Assembly (NCBI RefSeq): GCF_024436435.1
Contig: NZ_JAFMZP010000006.1
Coordinates: 1 to 64,000, forward strand
DNA from: Desertivirga xinjiangensis
Lineage (GTDB): Bacteria > Bacteroidota > Bacteroidia > Sphingobacteriales > Sphingobacteriaceae
DNA: 64,000 bases
Direction of reading: 5' to 3'
The translations under genes and the position numbers were made by a program. A model generated the notes under the pieces. The model was not told the origin of the DNA and searched no databases. It worked only from the letters and a program-made list of their open reading frames with translations. Below, in pieces: positions 34,470 through 43,940 of the stretch. How positions within the stretch are numbered: the first letter of the stretch is position 1; the number at the start of each line of letters is the position of its first letter.

Positions 34470-34670
34470 ATCGACAAGCTTAGGCAAGAGGTCCTGAATC
34501 AAGTTCAGGATGACGAAGAAACAGGGCAATCGTCATGCCGGTTCCTGAATCAACTTCAGGATGACGAAGAAACAGGGCAATCGTCATGCCGGTTCCTGAA
34601 TCAACTTCAGGATGCCGAAAAACAGGGCGATCGTCATGCCGAATTTAGTTCGGCATCTCTGGAACTATAA
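34470..34670. repeat. Tandem 51-bp units made of dispersed-repeat pieces
   Basis: A 51-bp unit runs about three times in a row. Each carries the arm TTCAGGATGACG, a spacer AAGAAACAGGGCAAT and CGTCATGCCGGTTCCTGAA. The block ends with CGTCATGCCGAA..TTCGGCAT. All these parts come from the cloverleaf repeat seen intact at 53781-53868. Because 51 is a multiple of three it produces an artificial open frame. Confidence 0.6.
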
Positions 34671-35660
34671 TTATATCAACCCTGCCTCTTTCAATATTTC
34701 TTTAAGCTTATTAAGGTCCTTTTTCATGGCGTCCGCTGCTTCCTGGCGGGAAATGCTAAGTTTCCTGCTTCCGGATTCTGCGCCGCCAAGAGGATATTCA
34801 AAATGCATGGAAAGAGGTCCGGTGATACCATATTGTTTTATCAAGCTAAAATAATTCTTGAAGTTCACCATTCCCGAGCCCAATGGTACTTTTTTGATTC
34901 CCCATTTTCCCTCATTGTTTTCCCAGTGAAAATCCTTGATATCGATGGTTTGAATGTAGTCTTTCAATAGCTTTAGATCATTTTTCCAGGAGTTGGCTCC
35001 TTCTACGGTAGCATGCAGAATATCAAACTGGCAGCCCAGATATCGAGGATCGATATCTTTAATCGCTAACCAGATATCCCATACAGAAGCTCCGAAATTT
35101 GTTCCCGAATGATTTTGATACTCTCCCCGTATACCATACTTCTTATTCATAGCGGCCAGGGTCGCAAGCTGAGAGCTGACAGATTTTATCTGCTCCGGAA
35201 TAGCAGCGTCGGGCTTGTAAGGAATCCAGCCCATGCGGTAACTGGGAATACCGAGACCGGCAGCTGTCTTTAAAATGTCTTCCGTAAAACTGGAAGTAGC
35301 CACTATATCGGTTGTAAGCATATGAACCTTAAGTCCTGCTTTTTCAATTGAAGTTTTGGCGCGGGGCAGATCCTCTTTGACCCTTTCGGGCGAAACATGC
35401 CCGTTCTTTCTCACCGTAAGATCTATTCCATCAAAACCAAGATCTGCCGCAAAGGAAGCCATCTCGTAATAGTCTGAAATCCAATGAAGATGTTTGGAGA
35501 AGATGCATATTTGAGGCTTGACAACTGGATTCCGATAGCCCTCTTGTGGCGCCTCATCCCCGCCGTTTATAACGCTGCCAAAAGCGTTTGATTTTAAGGA
35601 TAAAGCAGCTGCAGCAAGCAGCGATGAATTCAGAAAGCTCCGTCGTGAATAGTTTGGCAT
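34671..35660 (-). CDS. Sugar phosphate isomerase/epimerase-type TIM barrel protein, Tat-exported
   Basis: The 329-residue protein starts with a twin-arginine signal (NYSRRSFLNSSLLAAAALSL), so it is exported folded. The body is an AP-endonuclease-2-like TIM barrel (EMASFAADLGFDGIDLTVRK, KAGLKVHMLTTDIVATSSF, CQFDILHATVEGANSWKNDL, IQTIDIKDFHWENNEGKWGI, LGSGMVNFKNYFSLIKQYGI). Glu, Asp and His residues on the strand ends (near QFDILHA and KDFHW) would bind the metal. Bacteroidota carry many such secreted isomerase-like proteins next to sugar-utilisation genes; the substrate is unknown. Confidence 0.85.
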   Translation of the reverse strand: MPNYSRRSFLNSSLLAAAALSLKSNAFGSVINGGDEAPQEGYRNPVVKPQICIFSKHLHWISDYYEMASFAADLGFDGIDLTVRKNGHVSPERVKEDLPRAKTSIEKAGLKVHMLTTDIVATSSFTEDILKTAAGLGIPSYRMGWIPYKPDAAIPEQIKSVSSQLATLAAMNKKYGIRGEYQNHSGTNFGASVWDIWLAIKDIDPRYLGCQFDILHATVEGANSWKNDLKLLKDYIQTIDIKDFHWENNEGKWGIKKVPLGSGMVNFKNYFSLIKQYGITGPLSMHFEYPLGGAESGSRKLSISRQEAADAMKKDLNKLKEILKEAGLI

Positions 35661-35737
35661 AGCGGTTATTTGAAAACTAAAGTATGATTTTTTTATTTCC
35701 GTAAAAGGAGAAAAACTGATTTTGTACTTTTACCGCT

Positions 35738-36613
35738 GTGACTACCAACAAACATGTTCCTGTACAAAGAAAGGCGGCAATAAAAAAGAAGAGAGTCGCT
35801 AAAAAGAAGCAACAACCAGGCTTAGCGACAAAATGGAAGGTTCTGCTTGCTGGTATCGCCCTGATCCTGCTTTCTCCTTTTTACTACGGATACGTTCTGC
35901 AGGTTTTTTCTTCCACCTGGCGCTGGGTTAAAGATATTGGCCAGGACCCGAACTATCGTAATTACGACGGTTACAACATCCAGATCCCTTCAAAAAAATA
36001 CAGTATCCATGGAATTGATGTGTCGTACTACCAGGGCAAGATCAACTGGGAAAAAGTGAAGGAGATGAAGGAGGATGAAGTGAAGGTCGGATTTGCGTTC
36101 ATTAAAGCTACAGAAGGTGTTACCCGGGTAGATCCATATTTCCAGCGCAACTGGCGTGAAGCTCCAAAGGCAGGAATAGTTTGCGGTGCTTACCATTACT
36201 TTAAACCTTCTAAAAGTGGTAAATGGCAGGCGCGATTCTTTCTTCAGAATGTAAAGCCAGAAAAGGGAGACCTTCCAATGGTGGTGGATATTGAGGAGTT
36301 AAATGGTGTGCCGGCTTCCGCTATGAGGAAAGAGCTAATGGCTTTTATCAAACATATAGAGGACAAAACCCTGGTGAAACCTATCATCTATACTAATTTA
36401 AGCTTTTACAAGGACTACTTAAAAGGCTATGCGGATGAATATCCCTTGTGGATAGCACATTATTATAAGGCGGAGTTAAAGGTTGATAAGGAAACGAACT
36501 GGAAGTTCTGGCAACATTCAGACAAAGCTACCATCGATGGGATAAATCATGTGGTAGATATGAATGTTTTTAATGGAGACAGTATTGAGTTTAGACAGAT
36601 GCTGATTAAGTAG
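35738..36613 (+). CDS. Membrane-anchored glycoside hydrolase family 25 (lysozyme-type) protein
   Basis: The 291-residue protein has a lysine-rich cytoplasmic start (KRKAAIKKKRVAKKKQQPG has most of the charge), one membrane helix at about 35-55, and a GH25 TIM barrel at about 88-285: IHGIDVSYYQGKINWEKVKE, VGFAFIKATEGVTRVDPYFQ, MVVDIEEL (catalytic Asp and Glu), PIIYTNLSFYKDYLKGYADE, FWQHSDKATIDGINHVVDMN. GH25 enzymes cleave the muramyl-glucosaminyl bond of peptidoglycan. The anchored form acts on the cell wall from the inner-membrane side. The start codon is GTG. Confidence 0.88.
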   Translation: MTTNKHVPVQRKAAIKKKRVAKKKQQPGLATKWKVLLAGIALILLSPFYYGYVLQVFSSTWRWVKDIGQDPNYRNYDGYNIQIPSKKYSIHGIDVSYYQGKINWEKVKEMKEDEVKVGFAFIKATEGVTRVDPYFQRNWREAPKAGIVCGAYHYFKPSKSGKWQARFFLQNVKPEKGDLPMVVDIEELNGVPASAMRKELMAFIKHIEDKTLVKPIIYTNLSFYKDYLKGYADEYPLWIAHYYKAELKVDKETNWKFWQHSDKATIDGINHVVDMNVFNGDSIEFRQMLIK

Positions 36614-36687
36614 GTGGGCAAATGGCACACGCGGCACGCGTGCGCCAGTAAGTAGTATCGATACCACTTATAATACTTCAGTATTAG

Positions 36688-37659
36688 CTATTTCTTTGCT
36701 TCTTTTTCTTTTTTGCGGAAATATCCTCTCAGCAAAAAGCTATGCTGCAGGGCATCCATAGTTTCGTTAAGCTTTGCAGAGCTTGTTTCAAGGTTGCTGA
36801 TCATTGTTTTTACACTTTCAGCTGTAGGAGCATCGTGCAGTAATACATTCGCAGCAGAACCTTCAGTGTTCAATCCGGCACTGGCTTCTTTCAGATTTTC
36901 AGCAACACTGTTTGCGTTTACCGATACCATTTGAATTTGTTTAACCGCCGACCTGATATTACTGAATATAGCAGTATCTGTGATCAGATCGTTCGCGAAG
37001 GTGCCTTTCCTGTTAAAACCAGCTGAATAGGCAGATAGATTTGCAGTTAAGCGATTGGTATTGTCTGAAGCATTTTTTAACACGGCAAGTGTGGCTCCAA
37101 GGTCATTGAACAACTTATCATCTGTAAGCAACTTACCAATCGTTCCCTGTCCCTCTGCCATGTTTTTGCTGATCACTTTAAAGTTTTTAGTGATGTCTAC
37201 GAGGTTTTTATTATTTTCCTGCAGGGTAGCCATCAGCTCCTCTGTGTCTACTGGCTTTGCAACAGCAAGCACATCTCCACTCGAAATTACAGGTGCCTCT
37301 GCCGAACCACCTTCCAGTACAACGATCTTGTTTCCAACTAAGCCATCGGTGCTCATTTTAGCCTTAGCATCTTTGTGAATATAGGGAACTGAATTCTCCT
37401 CTATTACCATTTCAACCGTAACGGCCTCATTAGAGTTAAAAGTGACCTTTTTAACAGTACCCACTTTAACGCCCGAGAACCATACGTTATTCCCTTTCAC
37501 CAAACCATTAACATTTTCAAAGTTTGCACTTATCGCAATAGTCTTTGAAAATAGACTTCCCTTTCCGCCCACTATCAACAGGCCTCCAATAAATATAACT
37601 ATCCCAAGAAAGATGAATATTCCAACTATGGCAGAGTTTTTATTTTTTTCGATATCCAT
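36688..37659 (-). CDS. MlaD-family lipid-transport substrate-binding protein
   Basis: The 323-residue protein has one N-terminal membrane helix (IVGIFIFLGIVIFIGGLLIV), the MlaD/MCE domain at about 37-120 (ISANFENVNGLVKGNNVWFS, GVKVGTVKKV, ISTDGLVGNK-like segment KMSTDGLVGNKIVVLEGGSA) and a long helical C-terminal half with repeated polar heptads. It is anchored in the inner membrane and collects phospholipid in the periplasm for the MlaEF complex encoded upstream. It is the third gene of the operon, starting 2 bp after the MlaF stop. Confidence 0.9.
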   Translation of the reverse strand: MDIEKNKNSAIVGIFIFLGIVIFIGGLLIVGGKGSLFSKTIAISANFENVNGLVKGNNVWFSGVKVGTVKKVTFNSNEAVTVEMVIEENSVPYIHKDAKAKMSTDGLVGNKIVVLEGGSAEAPVISSGDVLAVAKPVDTEELMATLQENNKNLVDITKNFKVISKNMAEGQGTIGKLLTDDKLFNDLGATLAVLKNASDNTNRLTANLSAYSAGFNRKGTFANDLITDTAIFSNIRSAVKQIQMVSVNANSVAENLKEASAGLNTEGSAANVLLHDAPTAESVKTMISNLETSSAKLNETMDALQHSFLLRGYFRKKEKEAKK

Positions 37660-37661
37660 TA

Positions 37662-38429
37662 TTAATTTATAAAATTATAGTCGTAAAAGCTTTGTATTCT
37701 TGGATCCTTTGTGGCAAATACCTCGTCGAAGGTGCCTGTCTTGACAAACTGGCCATCCAGCAACATGGCAATACGATCGCCAGTGGTTTTAGCACAGGTC
37801 AAGTCGTGTGTAATAATGATAGAACTGGTATGGAACCGGGCTCTTACCTCATTTATCAAATTGTTTATTTCGATACTAGTGATGGGATCTAACCCAGCTG
37901 TAGGTTCGTCGTAAAGCATTATTTCCGGCTGAAGGATCAATGTCCGGGCAATACCAATTCGTTTTCTTTGTCCGCCAGACAATTCCGCTGGCAGCTGATT
38001 TAAAGACTGCAAAAGACCTACTGCATCCAGTACCCCTTCGATCCGGGAGTTAATTTCTTTGCGGCTCAAATGTCTCACATTCCGGATCAATGGAAATTCG
38101 AGGTTCTGCTTTACAGTCATACTATCGTATAAAGCACTGTTCTGAAAAGAGAAGCCGATCTTTTGGCGCAAGGCGCGTAAGCTAAGTTCATTCAGTTGGC
38201 TTACCTCCTGCCCCAAAACTATAGCGGTACCCCTGTCCTGCTTTAACAATCCGGAAAGTATTTTGATCAAAACCGATTTTCCTGTTCCTGAGCGTCCTAA
38301 TACAACCAGGTTTTCACCTTTACTCAGCTCCAGTTCTACTCCCCTCAATACGTGATTTTCATTGAACGATTTGTACAGATCCTTAACTTCAATGACCCGA
38401 CTCAGGTTATTTATCTTCTGTTCTGCCAT
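37662..38429 (-). CDS. Mla-type ABC transporter ATP-binding protein (MlaF-like)
   Basis: 255 residues with Walker A VVLGRSGTGKSVLIKILSGL (about 41-60), signature LPAELSGGQRKRIGIARTLI, Walker B MLYDEPTAGLDPITSIEINN and switch ITHDLTCAKTTGDRIAMLLD. Sequence and operon place match MlaF, the ATPase that drives lipid transfer between inner and outer membrane to keep the outer leaflet asymmetric. It shares one base with the permease gene. Confidence 0.93.
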   Translation of the reverse strand: MAEQKINNLSRVIEVKDLYKSFNENHVLRGVELELSKGENLVVLGRSGTGKSVLIKILSGLLKQDRGTAIVLGQEVSQLNELSLRALRQKIGFSFQNSALYDSMTVKQNLEFPLIRNVRHLSRKEINSRIEGVLDAVGLLQSLNQLPAELSGGQRKRIGIARTLILQPEIMLYDEPTAGLDPITSIEINNLINEVRARFHTSSIIITHDLTCAKTTGDRIAMLLDGQFVKTGTFDEVFATKDPRIQSFYDYNFIN

Positions 38430-39220
38430 TATCTAAACCAGTTAATAACCTGTACCAAAATAACTTCTTCAATGAAAATAAGGAACATGGAGGCTACTAC
38501 CGCAGCATTGGCGGCTTTACCTACCCCCTGCGTACCTTGCGAGGTGTTATATCCCTTATAACAACCCACAATTCCTATTGTAAATCCATAAGCCAGCGAA
38601 CGTATTACCGACGATACGATATCCAGCATGGTGATCTTTTCAAACGCATTGTGAAAAAAAGCAGTCAAGGTGGTTAGCTCATTCTGACTGACATTCAAAA
38701 AAGAGCCCATTAAACCTACAAAACCGGCATACATCATCAGCACCGGAATCATCAGCGTACTTGCTGTTACACGGGTTACAATAAGGTATTTATAAGGGTT
38801 CACAGCTGAAACCTCCATGGCATCGATCTGTTCGGTCACTTTCATCGAGCCTATCTCGGCCCCGATACTTGATCCAACTTTACCTGCGCATATTAATGCT
38901 GTCACCAGCGGAGCCAGAGCCCTGATCATAGCGATTCCTACGAGAGAAGGAATCCATGAGGTTGCTCCGAATTCAGATAAAGACGGGCGGGACTGTTTGG
39001 TAAACACGTAACCAGTGATAAAACTGGTGAGTGTTATAAGAGATAAGGAACGGTATCCGATATTGTAGCACTGCTGCACAAATTCACCTACTTCATGGGG
39101 AGAGGTAACCAGTTCTTTAAAATACCTGATGGTAAAGGAGGAAGCTTTATGTACTTTAATAAAGAACCTGTCTACTTTTCTGCCTATAAGGTATTTTTTT
39201 GCCTTACTGTCTGTATCCAT
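38429..39220 (-). CDS. Mla-type ABC transporter permease (MlaE-like)
   Basis: 263 residues, about five membrane helices, and the MlaE signature: GYVFTKQSRPSLSEFGATSW, LICAGKVGSSIGAEIGSMKV (with the conserved Glu) and TEQIDAMEVSAVNPYKYLIV. It is the first gene of the mlaEFD-like operon, upstream of the ATPase and MlaD. The MlaC/MlaA-type partners are not in this window. A normal length for the family. Confidence 0.93.
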   Translation of the reverse strand: MDTDSKAKKYLIGRKVDRFFIKVHKASSFTIRYFKELVTSPHEVGEFVQQCYNIGYRSLSLITLTSFITGYVFTKQSRPSLSEFGATSWIPSLVGIAMIRALAPLVTALICAGKVGSSIGAEIGSMKVTEQIDAMEVSAVNPYKYLIVTRVTASTLMIPVLMMYAGFVGLMGSFLNVSQNELTTLTAFFHNAFEKITMLDIVSSVIRSLAYGFTIGIVGCYKGYNTSQGTQGVGKAANAAVVASMFLIFIEEVILVQVINWFR

Positions 39221-39325
39221 AAATTATAATGCCACCCACGGAAGCCTATTTTTTATTTTCGCAAAAGTCGTCAATTCAATAAGTTTTTCAACTACTTTAT
39301 TTTTATTTCTTTATAAGCCTAAAAA

Positions 39326-39376
39326 GCCATAGGGGTTTTTATCCCCTATAGCTCCTCTTTGTGTGTGTGTGTGTGT
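39326..39376. terminator. Hairpin plus (TG)n simple repeat
   Basis: ATAGGGG (39329-39335) pairs with CCCCTAT (39343-39349). On the minus strand this would end no gene directly, and on the plus strand it is followed by CTCCTCTTT. Immediately after lies a 17-base TG dinucleotide repeat (39360-39376), the only obvious microsatellite in the window, 17 bp before the stop of the barrel protein. Confidence 0.5.
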
Positions 39377-39393
39377 TGTGTATGACTATTTAA

Positions 39394-40011
39394 TTAGAAG
39401 TGGAATTGCACACCAATTTTTGGGGTGAAGAAGCTTGTACCAATAGCGAAAGTTTCTCTTCCTTCACCTTCTAAATCATTGTCATTACCGTCTTTAACTT
39501 TATAGCTTTCATAAGAAGCTCCCTGAAATGCGAATTCGATTCCAATTTTCTTTGTAGGGAAATACGCAAAACCGGGGGAAACTGCTACACCTATGGAGGT
39601 AGAAGTTCCGGTTTTAGCTCCTGTATCTCCACTAGCGTCAGTTGCTTTTACTGTTCCGAATGCCATTGGCACAGAAGCTTGTCCGAAAAACTTGAATTTT
39701 TCGCCAAGATCAACATAATACCTACCGAAAGGACTTACCACGAAAGCTTCATTCTGGCCAAAGGAACTAGCGTGGTCTAATTTTGAGTAGTTATAACCAA
39801 CTCCGGTACCAACCGCAATATTGTTGGCTACGAAATAACCGATGTTCGGAACCAGGGAAAGGTTCTCTGCTGCTTTTGCTCCGTCAGCATCCGACTTTGA
39901 AGAAGTGTAAGATGCGGTACCTCCTACAATAATTTTTCCTTTTTCTGTTTGTGCCTGACCTGCAAATGCAAATGCTGATAGTAATGCGATTGATAATACT
40001 AATTTTTTCAT
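39394..40011 (-). CDS. Outer-membrane beta-barrel protein (OprF/Opacity-like)
   Basis: Starting at the ATG at 40011 the protein has 205 residues and a signal peptide (MKKLVLSIALLSAFAFAGQA). The mature part is a small eight-stranded-type barrel with alternating aromatic strands: GKIIVGGTASYTSSKSD, GYFVANNIAVGTGVGYNYSK, VSPFGRYYVDLGEKFKFFGQ, SIGVAVSPGFAYFPTKKIGI and a closing FFTPKIGVQFHF with terminal Phe. The longer frame adds residues upstream of the signal peptide and is rejected. The function is probably structural or adhesive. A good promoter lies at 40112-40140. Confidence 0.85.
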   Translation of the reverse strand: MKKLVLSIALLSAFAFAGQAQTEKGKIIVGGTASYTSSKSDADGAKAAENLSLVPNIGYFVANNIAVGTGVGYNYSKLDHASSFGQNEAFVVSPFGRYYVDLGEKFKFFGQASVPMAFGTVKATDASGDTGAKTGTSTSIGVAVSPGFAYFPTKKIGIEFAFQGASYESYKVKDGNDNDLEGEGRETFAIGTSFFTPKIGVQFHF

Positions 40012-40111
40012 TGTGTGATTTGTTTTAAATTTTAAATACACTAAGTCGCCTTCGGCTCTCTATCGCCTCTTCCGGCTTAGCACTTCAGTAATCTTTCTTT
40101 CGACTACATGA

Positions 40112-40140
40112 CAAATATAGTCCAAAAATCTAAAATCAAA
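40112..40140 (-). promoter_or_regulatory. Promoter of the beta-barrel protein gene
   Basis: On the minus strand TTTG (40137-40140) and TATATTTG (40112-40119) with 17 bases between match the -33 and -7 boxes. The predicted leader is about 95 bases, long for this window. The rest of 40012-40398 shows nothing else I can support. Confidence 0.55.
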
Positions 40141-40398
40141 TATTATTTTTCAGGTGGTAACGAGGGGCAGACTATAAGTAATTGATCTATCAGCGGTATT
40201 ATTTATTGCTGACATAAGCTTTACTTTCTACTGACTTTTTTAAAATACTCTAAACTATTTACCTATATTAGCGTAGAAAATATTCCGGCATTCCGGATCA
40301 CATTATTTAAAATAAAAAGTATAATTCACTGTTTATTTTTATTAGCAGCTAAAACATTCAGCGGTAATGAATGTAGAACATTTTACAATATTAGTCGA

Positions 40399-40992
40399 AT
40401 GCAACAAACTCAAAGGGACGAAAAAACAGTAAAAGAGATATTAGAAGCAGCACGTATTATCTTCTCTCATTATGGTTTGAAAAAATCGACGATGGATGAT
40501 GTAGCTAAGGCTATAGGTAAAGGAAAGAGCACTTTATATTATTACTATCCGGGCAAAAACGAGCTTTTTGAAGCTGTTGTTGCCGATGAGCTTCAAAAAC
40601 TTATCAGGATCACCAGGCTTGCCATGAATTCGGCAAATACCTCCAGGGCGAAGTTGAAGGCTCTTCTATTGAAACGGCTTGAACTTAGTAAACATATGCA
40701 TAACCTTGGCCAGGTAATCAAGCAGGATATCTTCGACAATTTTGAGAAGATATGTAATCTTAAAAGGCAGTTTGAGCAAACTCAGGTTGAATTTATTAGA
40801 GAGATAATTTTGGGCGGCGTTCAGTCAGGCGAATTCAAGGCAATGACTGCGGAAGAAATTACCTTCTTTTCTAATTGGGTTATCGCCGGGTTTAACGGAC
40901 TTCTCCTCCCGACCACTTCTGAATGTCTCATCGAATCGGACGAGGCTGCCGAAAAAGTCATACAACTAATGTTATATGGAATTGGAAAATAA
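40399..40992 (+). CDS. TetR/AcrR-family transcriptional regulator
   Basis: 197 residues. The N-terminal HTH spans about 10-57 (TVKEILEAARIIFSHYGLKK, STMDDVAKAIGKGKSTLYYY, YPGKNELFEAVVADEL) in the classic TetR form. The C-terminal helical domain, about 70-190, is variable and would sense a ligand. The neighbouring helicase starts 51 bp downstream on the same strand, but TetR targets are usually divergent genes; the only divergent gene is the beta-barrel protein. The ligand is unknown. Confidence 0.9.
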   Translation: MQQTQRDEKTVKEILEAARIIFSHYGLKKSTMDDVAKAIGKGKSTLYYYYPGKNELFEAVVADELQKLIRITRLAMNSANTSRAKLKALLLKRLELSKHMHNLGQVIKQDIFDNFEKICNLKRQFEQTQVEFIREIILGGVQSGEFKAMTAEEITFFSNWVIAGFNGLLLPTTSECLIESDEAAEKVIQLMLYGIGK

Positions 40993-41043
40993 TTCGGGTA
41001 CCTCTCTGAATTATTCCTTTTCCCCTTCATTTAACAAGAACAG

Positions 41044-42963
41044 ATGTCCGCACTATATTTTAAAAAGTTGCTCGATCTCCTGAAAATTGAGCGCGAAGAA
41101 GATCAACGAAACTATCAACAGCAGACTGAATCTTCATCAGCCGCCGAGCGCCGGGCAGCCGGACTTACCTGGTATCCCATTGCGATAAGGGGTACAGAGA
41201 TGAGCAGAGGTGATTATATTACCGTTGAAATTGAGCGAACCAGTCACCAGGATATTCCTCACCAGCTTCGGTTTGGCGCTTCCTGCGCCCTCTTCTCAAA
41301 TCACGATGCTAAAGAAGACAGAATAAACGGAACTGTTACACATGCAGTCGGCAACATTGTTAAAATAAGTTTCAGAACAGAAGAACTGCCCGATTGGTCG
41401 CGCAACGGTAAGCTGGGAATTGATCTGCTCTTTGATGATAATAGCTATGACGAGATGCAGAAAGCTCTGAAAGAAGCAGAAAGCAGTTTCGAAAGTGCCT
41501 CTGGCAAGGGGAGCAATGTCCGGCTGATCAAAGTTTTAACCGGAGAAGAAACACCGGCTTTTAAGGAAGCTTTCCCTGGCTTCAATATTACACTCTTAAA
41601 TCCTTCTCAGCAGGCAGCAATTAATAAAATTTTATCCGCAGGGGATCTGGCTATTGTTCATGGTCCCCCGGGAACCGGAAAAACTACTACCCTGGTACAA
41701 GCCATAAAAGCACTTTATCAAAGAGACAAAAAACAGATCCTGGTGGTTGCGCCAAGTAACACCGCAGTTGATTTATTAAGCGAGAAACTGGCAGGTGAAG
41801 GAATGAATGTCTTAAGGGTGGGCAACCCTGCCAGGGTTTCTGAAAGCCTGATGTCATTAACGCTCGACAGCAAAATGGCTGGACATAGCAGAATGAAAGA
41901 CGCTAAAAAGTTAAAGAAGCAGGCTGCAGAGTACAGGAACATGGCTCATAAGTACAAGCGCAACTTTGGCCGTGCTGAACAGGAGCAACGAAAAGCCCTG
42001 TTTAATGAGGCTTATAAAATTATGCGGGAGGTGGATCACACAGAAAAGTTCATAGCAGATGACTTGATTGCTAAAGCTCATGTGATCACAGCAACCTTAG
42101 TTGGTGCGAATCATTACACCGTTAGAAACTTAAAGTACGACACCTTAGTAATTGATGAAGCCGGCCAGGCCTTGGAACCCGCCTGCTGGATACCGGTGAT
42201 GAAGGCGCAAAAGGTAATTTTGGCTGGTGATCACTTCCAGTTATCTCCTACCATCAAATCAGATGAAGCGGCCAGACAGGGCCTGGGTACCACCTTATTA
42301 GAAAAATGCGCAGCACTCCATCCTGAAGCTGTTGCTCTACTAGAGGAGCAATACCGTATGCATGAGAGAATTATGGAGTACTCCTCCGGTGTATTTTATA
42401 ACAACCGGTTGAAAGCTCATCCTTCGGTCGCGGGCCAGTTGTTATTTCCTGAGGATGTACCGCTAAGCTTTGTGGATACTGCCGGCTGTGGGTTCAATGA
42501 AACCCAGGAAGGAACCAGTACAACTAATCCGGAGGAAGCGACCTTTTTATGCAAGCATCTTACGCAACTTACTGAAGCGCTTAAACTGCGTTACACAGAG
42601 GATGAATTCCCTTCGATAGCCGTCGTATCTCCTTATAAGCAACAAATTGCTGTACTCAGGGAAACGTTTTTGAACAGCCCGGAACTTCAGTCGTTTGCCG
42701 GGAAGATTTCAGTAAATACTATAGACAGTTTCCAGGGACAAGAGCGCGACATTGTTTATATAAGCATGACAAGAAGTAATCCCGAAGGGACCATAGGTTT
42801 TCTTTCCGACATTCGCCGGATGAATGTGGCGATGACAAGGGCCAGAAAAAAACTGGTTGTAATTGGAGACAGTGCGACACTTTCACGTCTGCCCTTCTAC
42901 AGCGATTTTATACGCTATGCTGAAAACTGCGATGCTTATCAGAGCGCTTGGGAATATGTTTAA
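41044..42963 (+). CDS. SF1-type helicase, IGHMBP2/UPF1-like
   Basis: 639 residues. An N-terminal beta-barrel domain, about 40-150 (GDYITVEIERTSHQDIPHQL), precedes the helicase core: Q-motif LNPSQQAAI, Walker A IVHGPPGTGKTTTLVQAIKA (about 204-223), motif Ia LVVAPSNTAVDLLSEKL, motif II TLVIDEAGQALEPACWIPVM, motif III ILAGDHFQLSPTIKS, motif IV-V region IAVVSPYKQQIAVL and NTIDSFQGQERDIVYISMTR, motif VI RRMNVAMTRARKKLVVIGD. It resembles the IGHMBP2 group of 5'-3' DNA/RNA helicases found in many Bacteroidota. The exact role is unknown. Confidence 0.9.
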   Translation: MSALYFKKLLDLLKIEREEDQRNYQQQTESSSAAERRAAGLTWYPIAIRGTEMSRGDYITVEIERTSHQDIPHQLRFGASCALFSNHDAKEDRINGTVTHAVGNIVKISFRTEELPDWSRNGKLGIDLLFDDNSYDEMQKALKEAESSFESASGKGSNVRLIKVLTGEETPAFKEAFPGFNITLLNPSQQAAINKILSAGDLAIVHGPPGTGKTTTLVQAIKALYQRDKKQILVVAPSNTAVDLLSEKLAGEGMNVLRVGNPARVSESLMSLTLDSKMAGHSRMKDAKKLKKQAAEYRNMAHKYKRNFGRAEQEQRKALFNEAYKIMREVDHTEKFIADDLIAKAHVITATLVGANHYTVRNLKYDTLVIDEAGQALEPACWIPVMKAQKVILAGDHFQLSPTIKSDEAARQGLGTTLLEKCAALHPEAVALLEEQYRMHERIMEYSSGVFYNNRLKAHPSVAGQLLFPEDVPLSFVDTAGCGFNETQEGTSTTNPEEATFLCKHLTQLTEALKLRYTEDEFPSIAVVSPYKQQIAVLRETFLNSPELQSFAGKISVNTIDSFQGQERDIVYISMTRSNPEGTIGFLSDIRRMNVAMTRARKKLVVIGDSATLSRLPFYSDFIRYAENCDAYQSAWEYV

Positions 42964-43003
42964 TAATGCCGATTTTGCTTAAATCATAATTACACTTTAA
43001 ACA

Positions 43004-43792
43004 ATGAAAATCAGATTATTTCAGGTCGATGCTTTTACAGATAAGCCTTTTAAAGGCAACCCGGCTGCTGTTTGTTTACTAGAACAAGAATTGCCTGAAC
43101 CTTTAATGCAATCCATCGCCGCTGAAAATAACCTTGCGGAAACGGCATTCCTGGTAAAAGCTGAGAATGGCTATAAGCTCAGGTGGTTTACGCCGACAGT
43201 AGAAATTGCACTGTGCGGACATGCTACCCTTGCCAGTGCGCATATCTTATACGAGGAAGGTCTGTTAAAAAATGATGAGGAAGCCAGGTTTCATACCAAA
43301 AGCGGCCTGCTTACAGCTAAAAAGCTGGGCAACTGGATTGAGCTTGATTTCCCTGCGGCATCAAATACAGATACCACCCTACCCGTGGAGCTGAAAAAAG
43401 CCCTTAATATTGAACCGAAACAGCTTGCACATACCGGCGACAGGTATATTATTGAACTAGCGACTGAGGAGGAGGTGAAGGCCTGCAGCCCCGATTTTAA
43501 AATCTTGAAGGACTTCGACGCTGTGATCATAACCAGCGCAACTAAAGCTGGTTCTCCCTACGATTTTATTTCCCGGACATTTGCGCCCTCCCATGGAATA
43601 GATGAAGATCCTGTGACTGGTTCTTCGCATTGTGCACTTGTTCCTTATTGGGCAACGAAACTTGGAAAAGAGGAAATGTTTGCATATCAGGCTTCATTAA
43701 GAGGAGGAGAACTTAAGGTTAAGTATGCCGGAGACCGGGTTTTATTTTCGGGAGAAGCGCTAACCGTTATTGAAGGAAATCTGCTGCTATAA
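43004..43792 (+). CDS. PhzF-family isomerase-like protein
   Basis: The 262-residue protein has the two PhzF halves: QVDAFTDKPFKGNPAAVCLL, then AENNLAETAFLV with the catalytic Glu, LRWFTPTVEIALCGHATLAS, and in the second half FAPSHGIDEDPVTGSSHCAL followed by LRGGELKVKYAGDRVLFSGE. Members fold like diaminopimelate epimerase and include phenazine-pathway and stress-related isomerases; most have no known substrate. The gene ends exactly at a type A hairpin element. Confidence 0.9.
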   Translation: MKIRLFQVDAFTDKPFKGNPAAVCLLEQELPEPLMQSIAAENNLAETAFLVKAENGYKLRWFTPTVEIALCGHATLASAHILYEEGLLKNDEEARFHTKSGLLTAKKLGNWIELDFPAASNTDTTLPVELKKALNIEPKQLAHTGDRYIIELATEEEVKACSPDFKILKDFDAVIITSATKAGSPYDFISRTFAPSHGIDEDPVTGSSHCALVPYWATKLGKEEMFAYQASLRGGELKVKYAGDRVLFSGEALTVIEGNLLL

Positions 43793-43857
43793 AAAAAGGT
43801 CTTCAAACGGGGAGGATGAAGACCTTTTAACTAACCAATTATAAACCGATACAAATA
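43791..43857 (+). repeat. Type A hairpin element, copy 2
   Basis: AAAAAAAGGTCTTCA pairs with TGAAGACCTTTT around the same loop AACGGGGAGGA as copy 1 (14532-14596), with one compensating base pair (G-C for A-T) in the stem. The tail AACTAACCAATTATAAACC is identical to copy 1, and similarity extends weakly downstream. It overlaps the last base of the PhzF stop codon and could serve as its terminator. Confidence 0.65.
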
Positions 43858-43940
43858 TAAGCACATTAGCATCTATTCAAAGAATATTAACATTTTTTAA
43901 CACTTTTTCAAAGTAGTGCACCAAACTGTATTGAAATAAA

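Noticed and set aside
34467-34670. 67-residue open frame with a repeated peptide
   Set aside because: The 51-bp repeat unit is a multiple of three and keeps a frame open by chance; the peptide just translates the repeat DNA.
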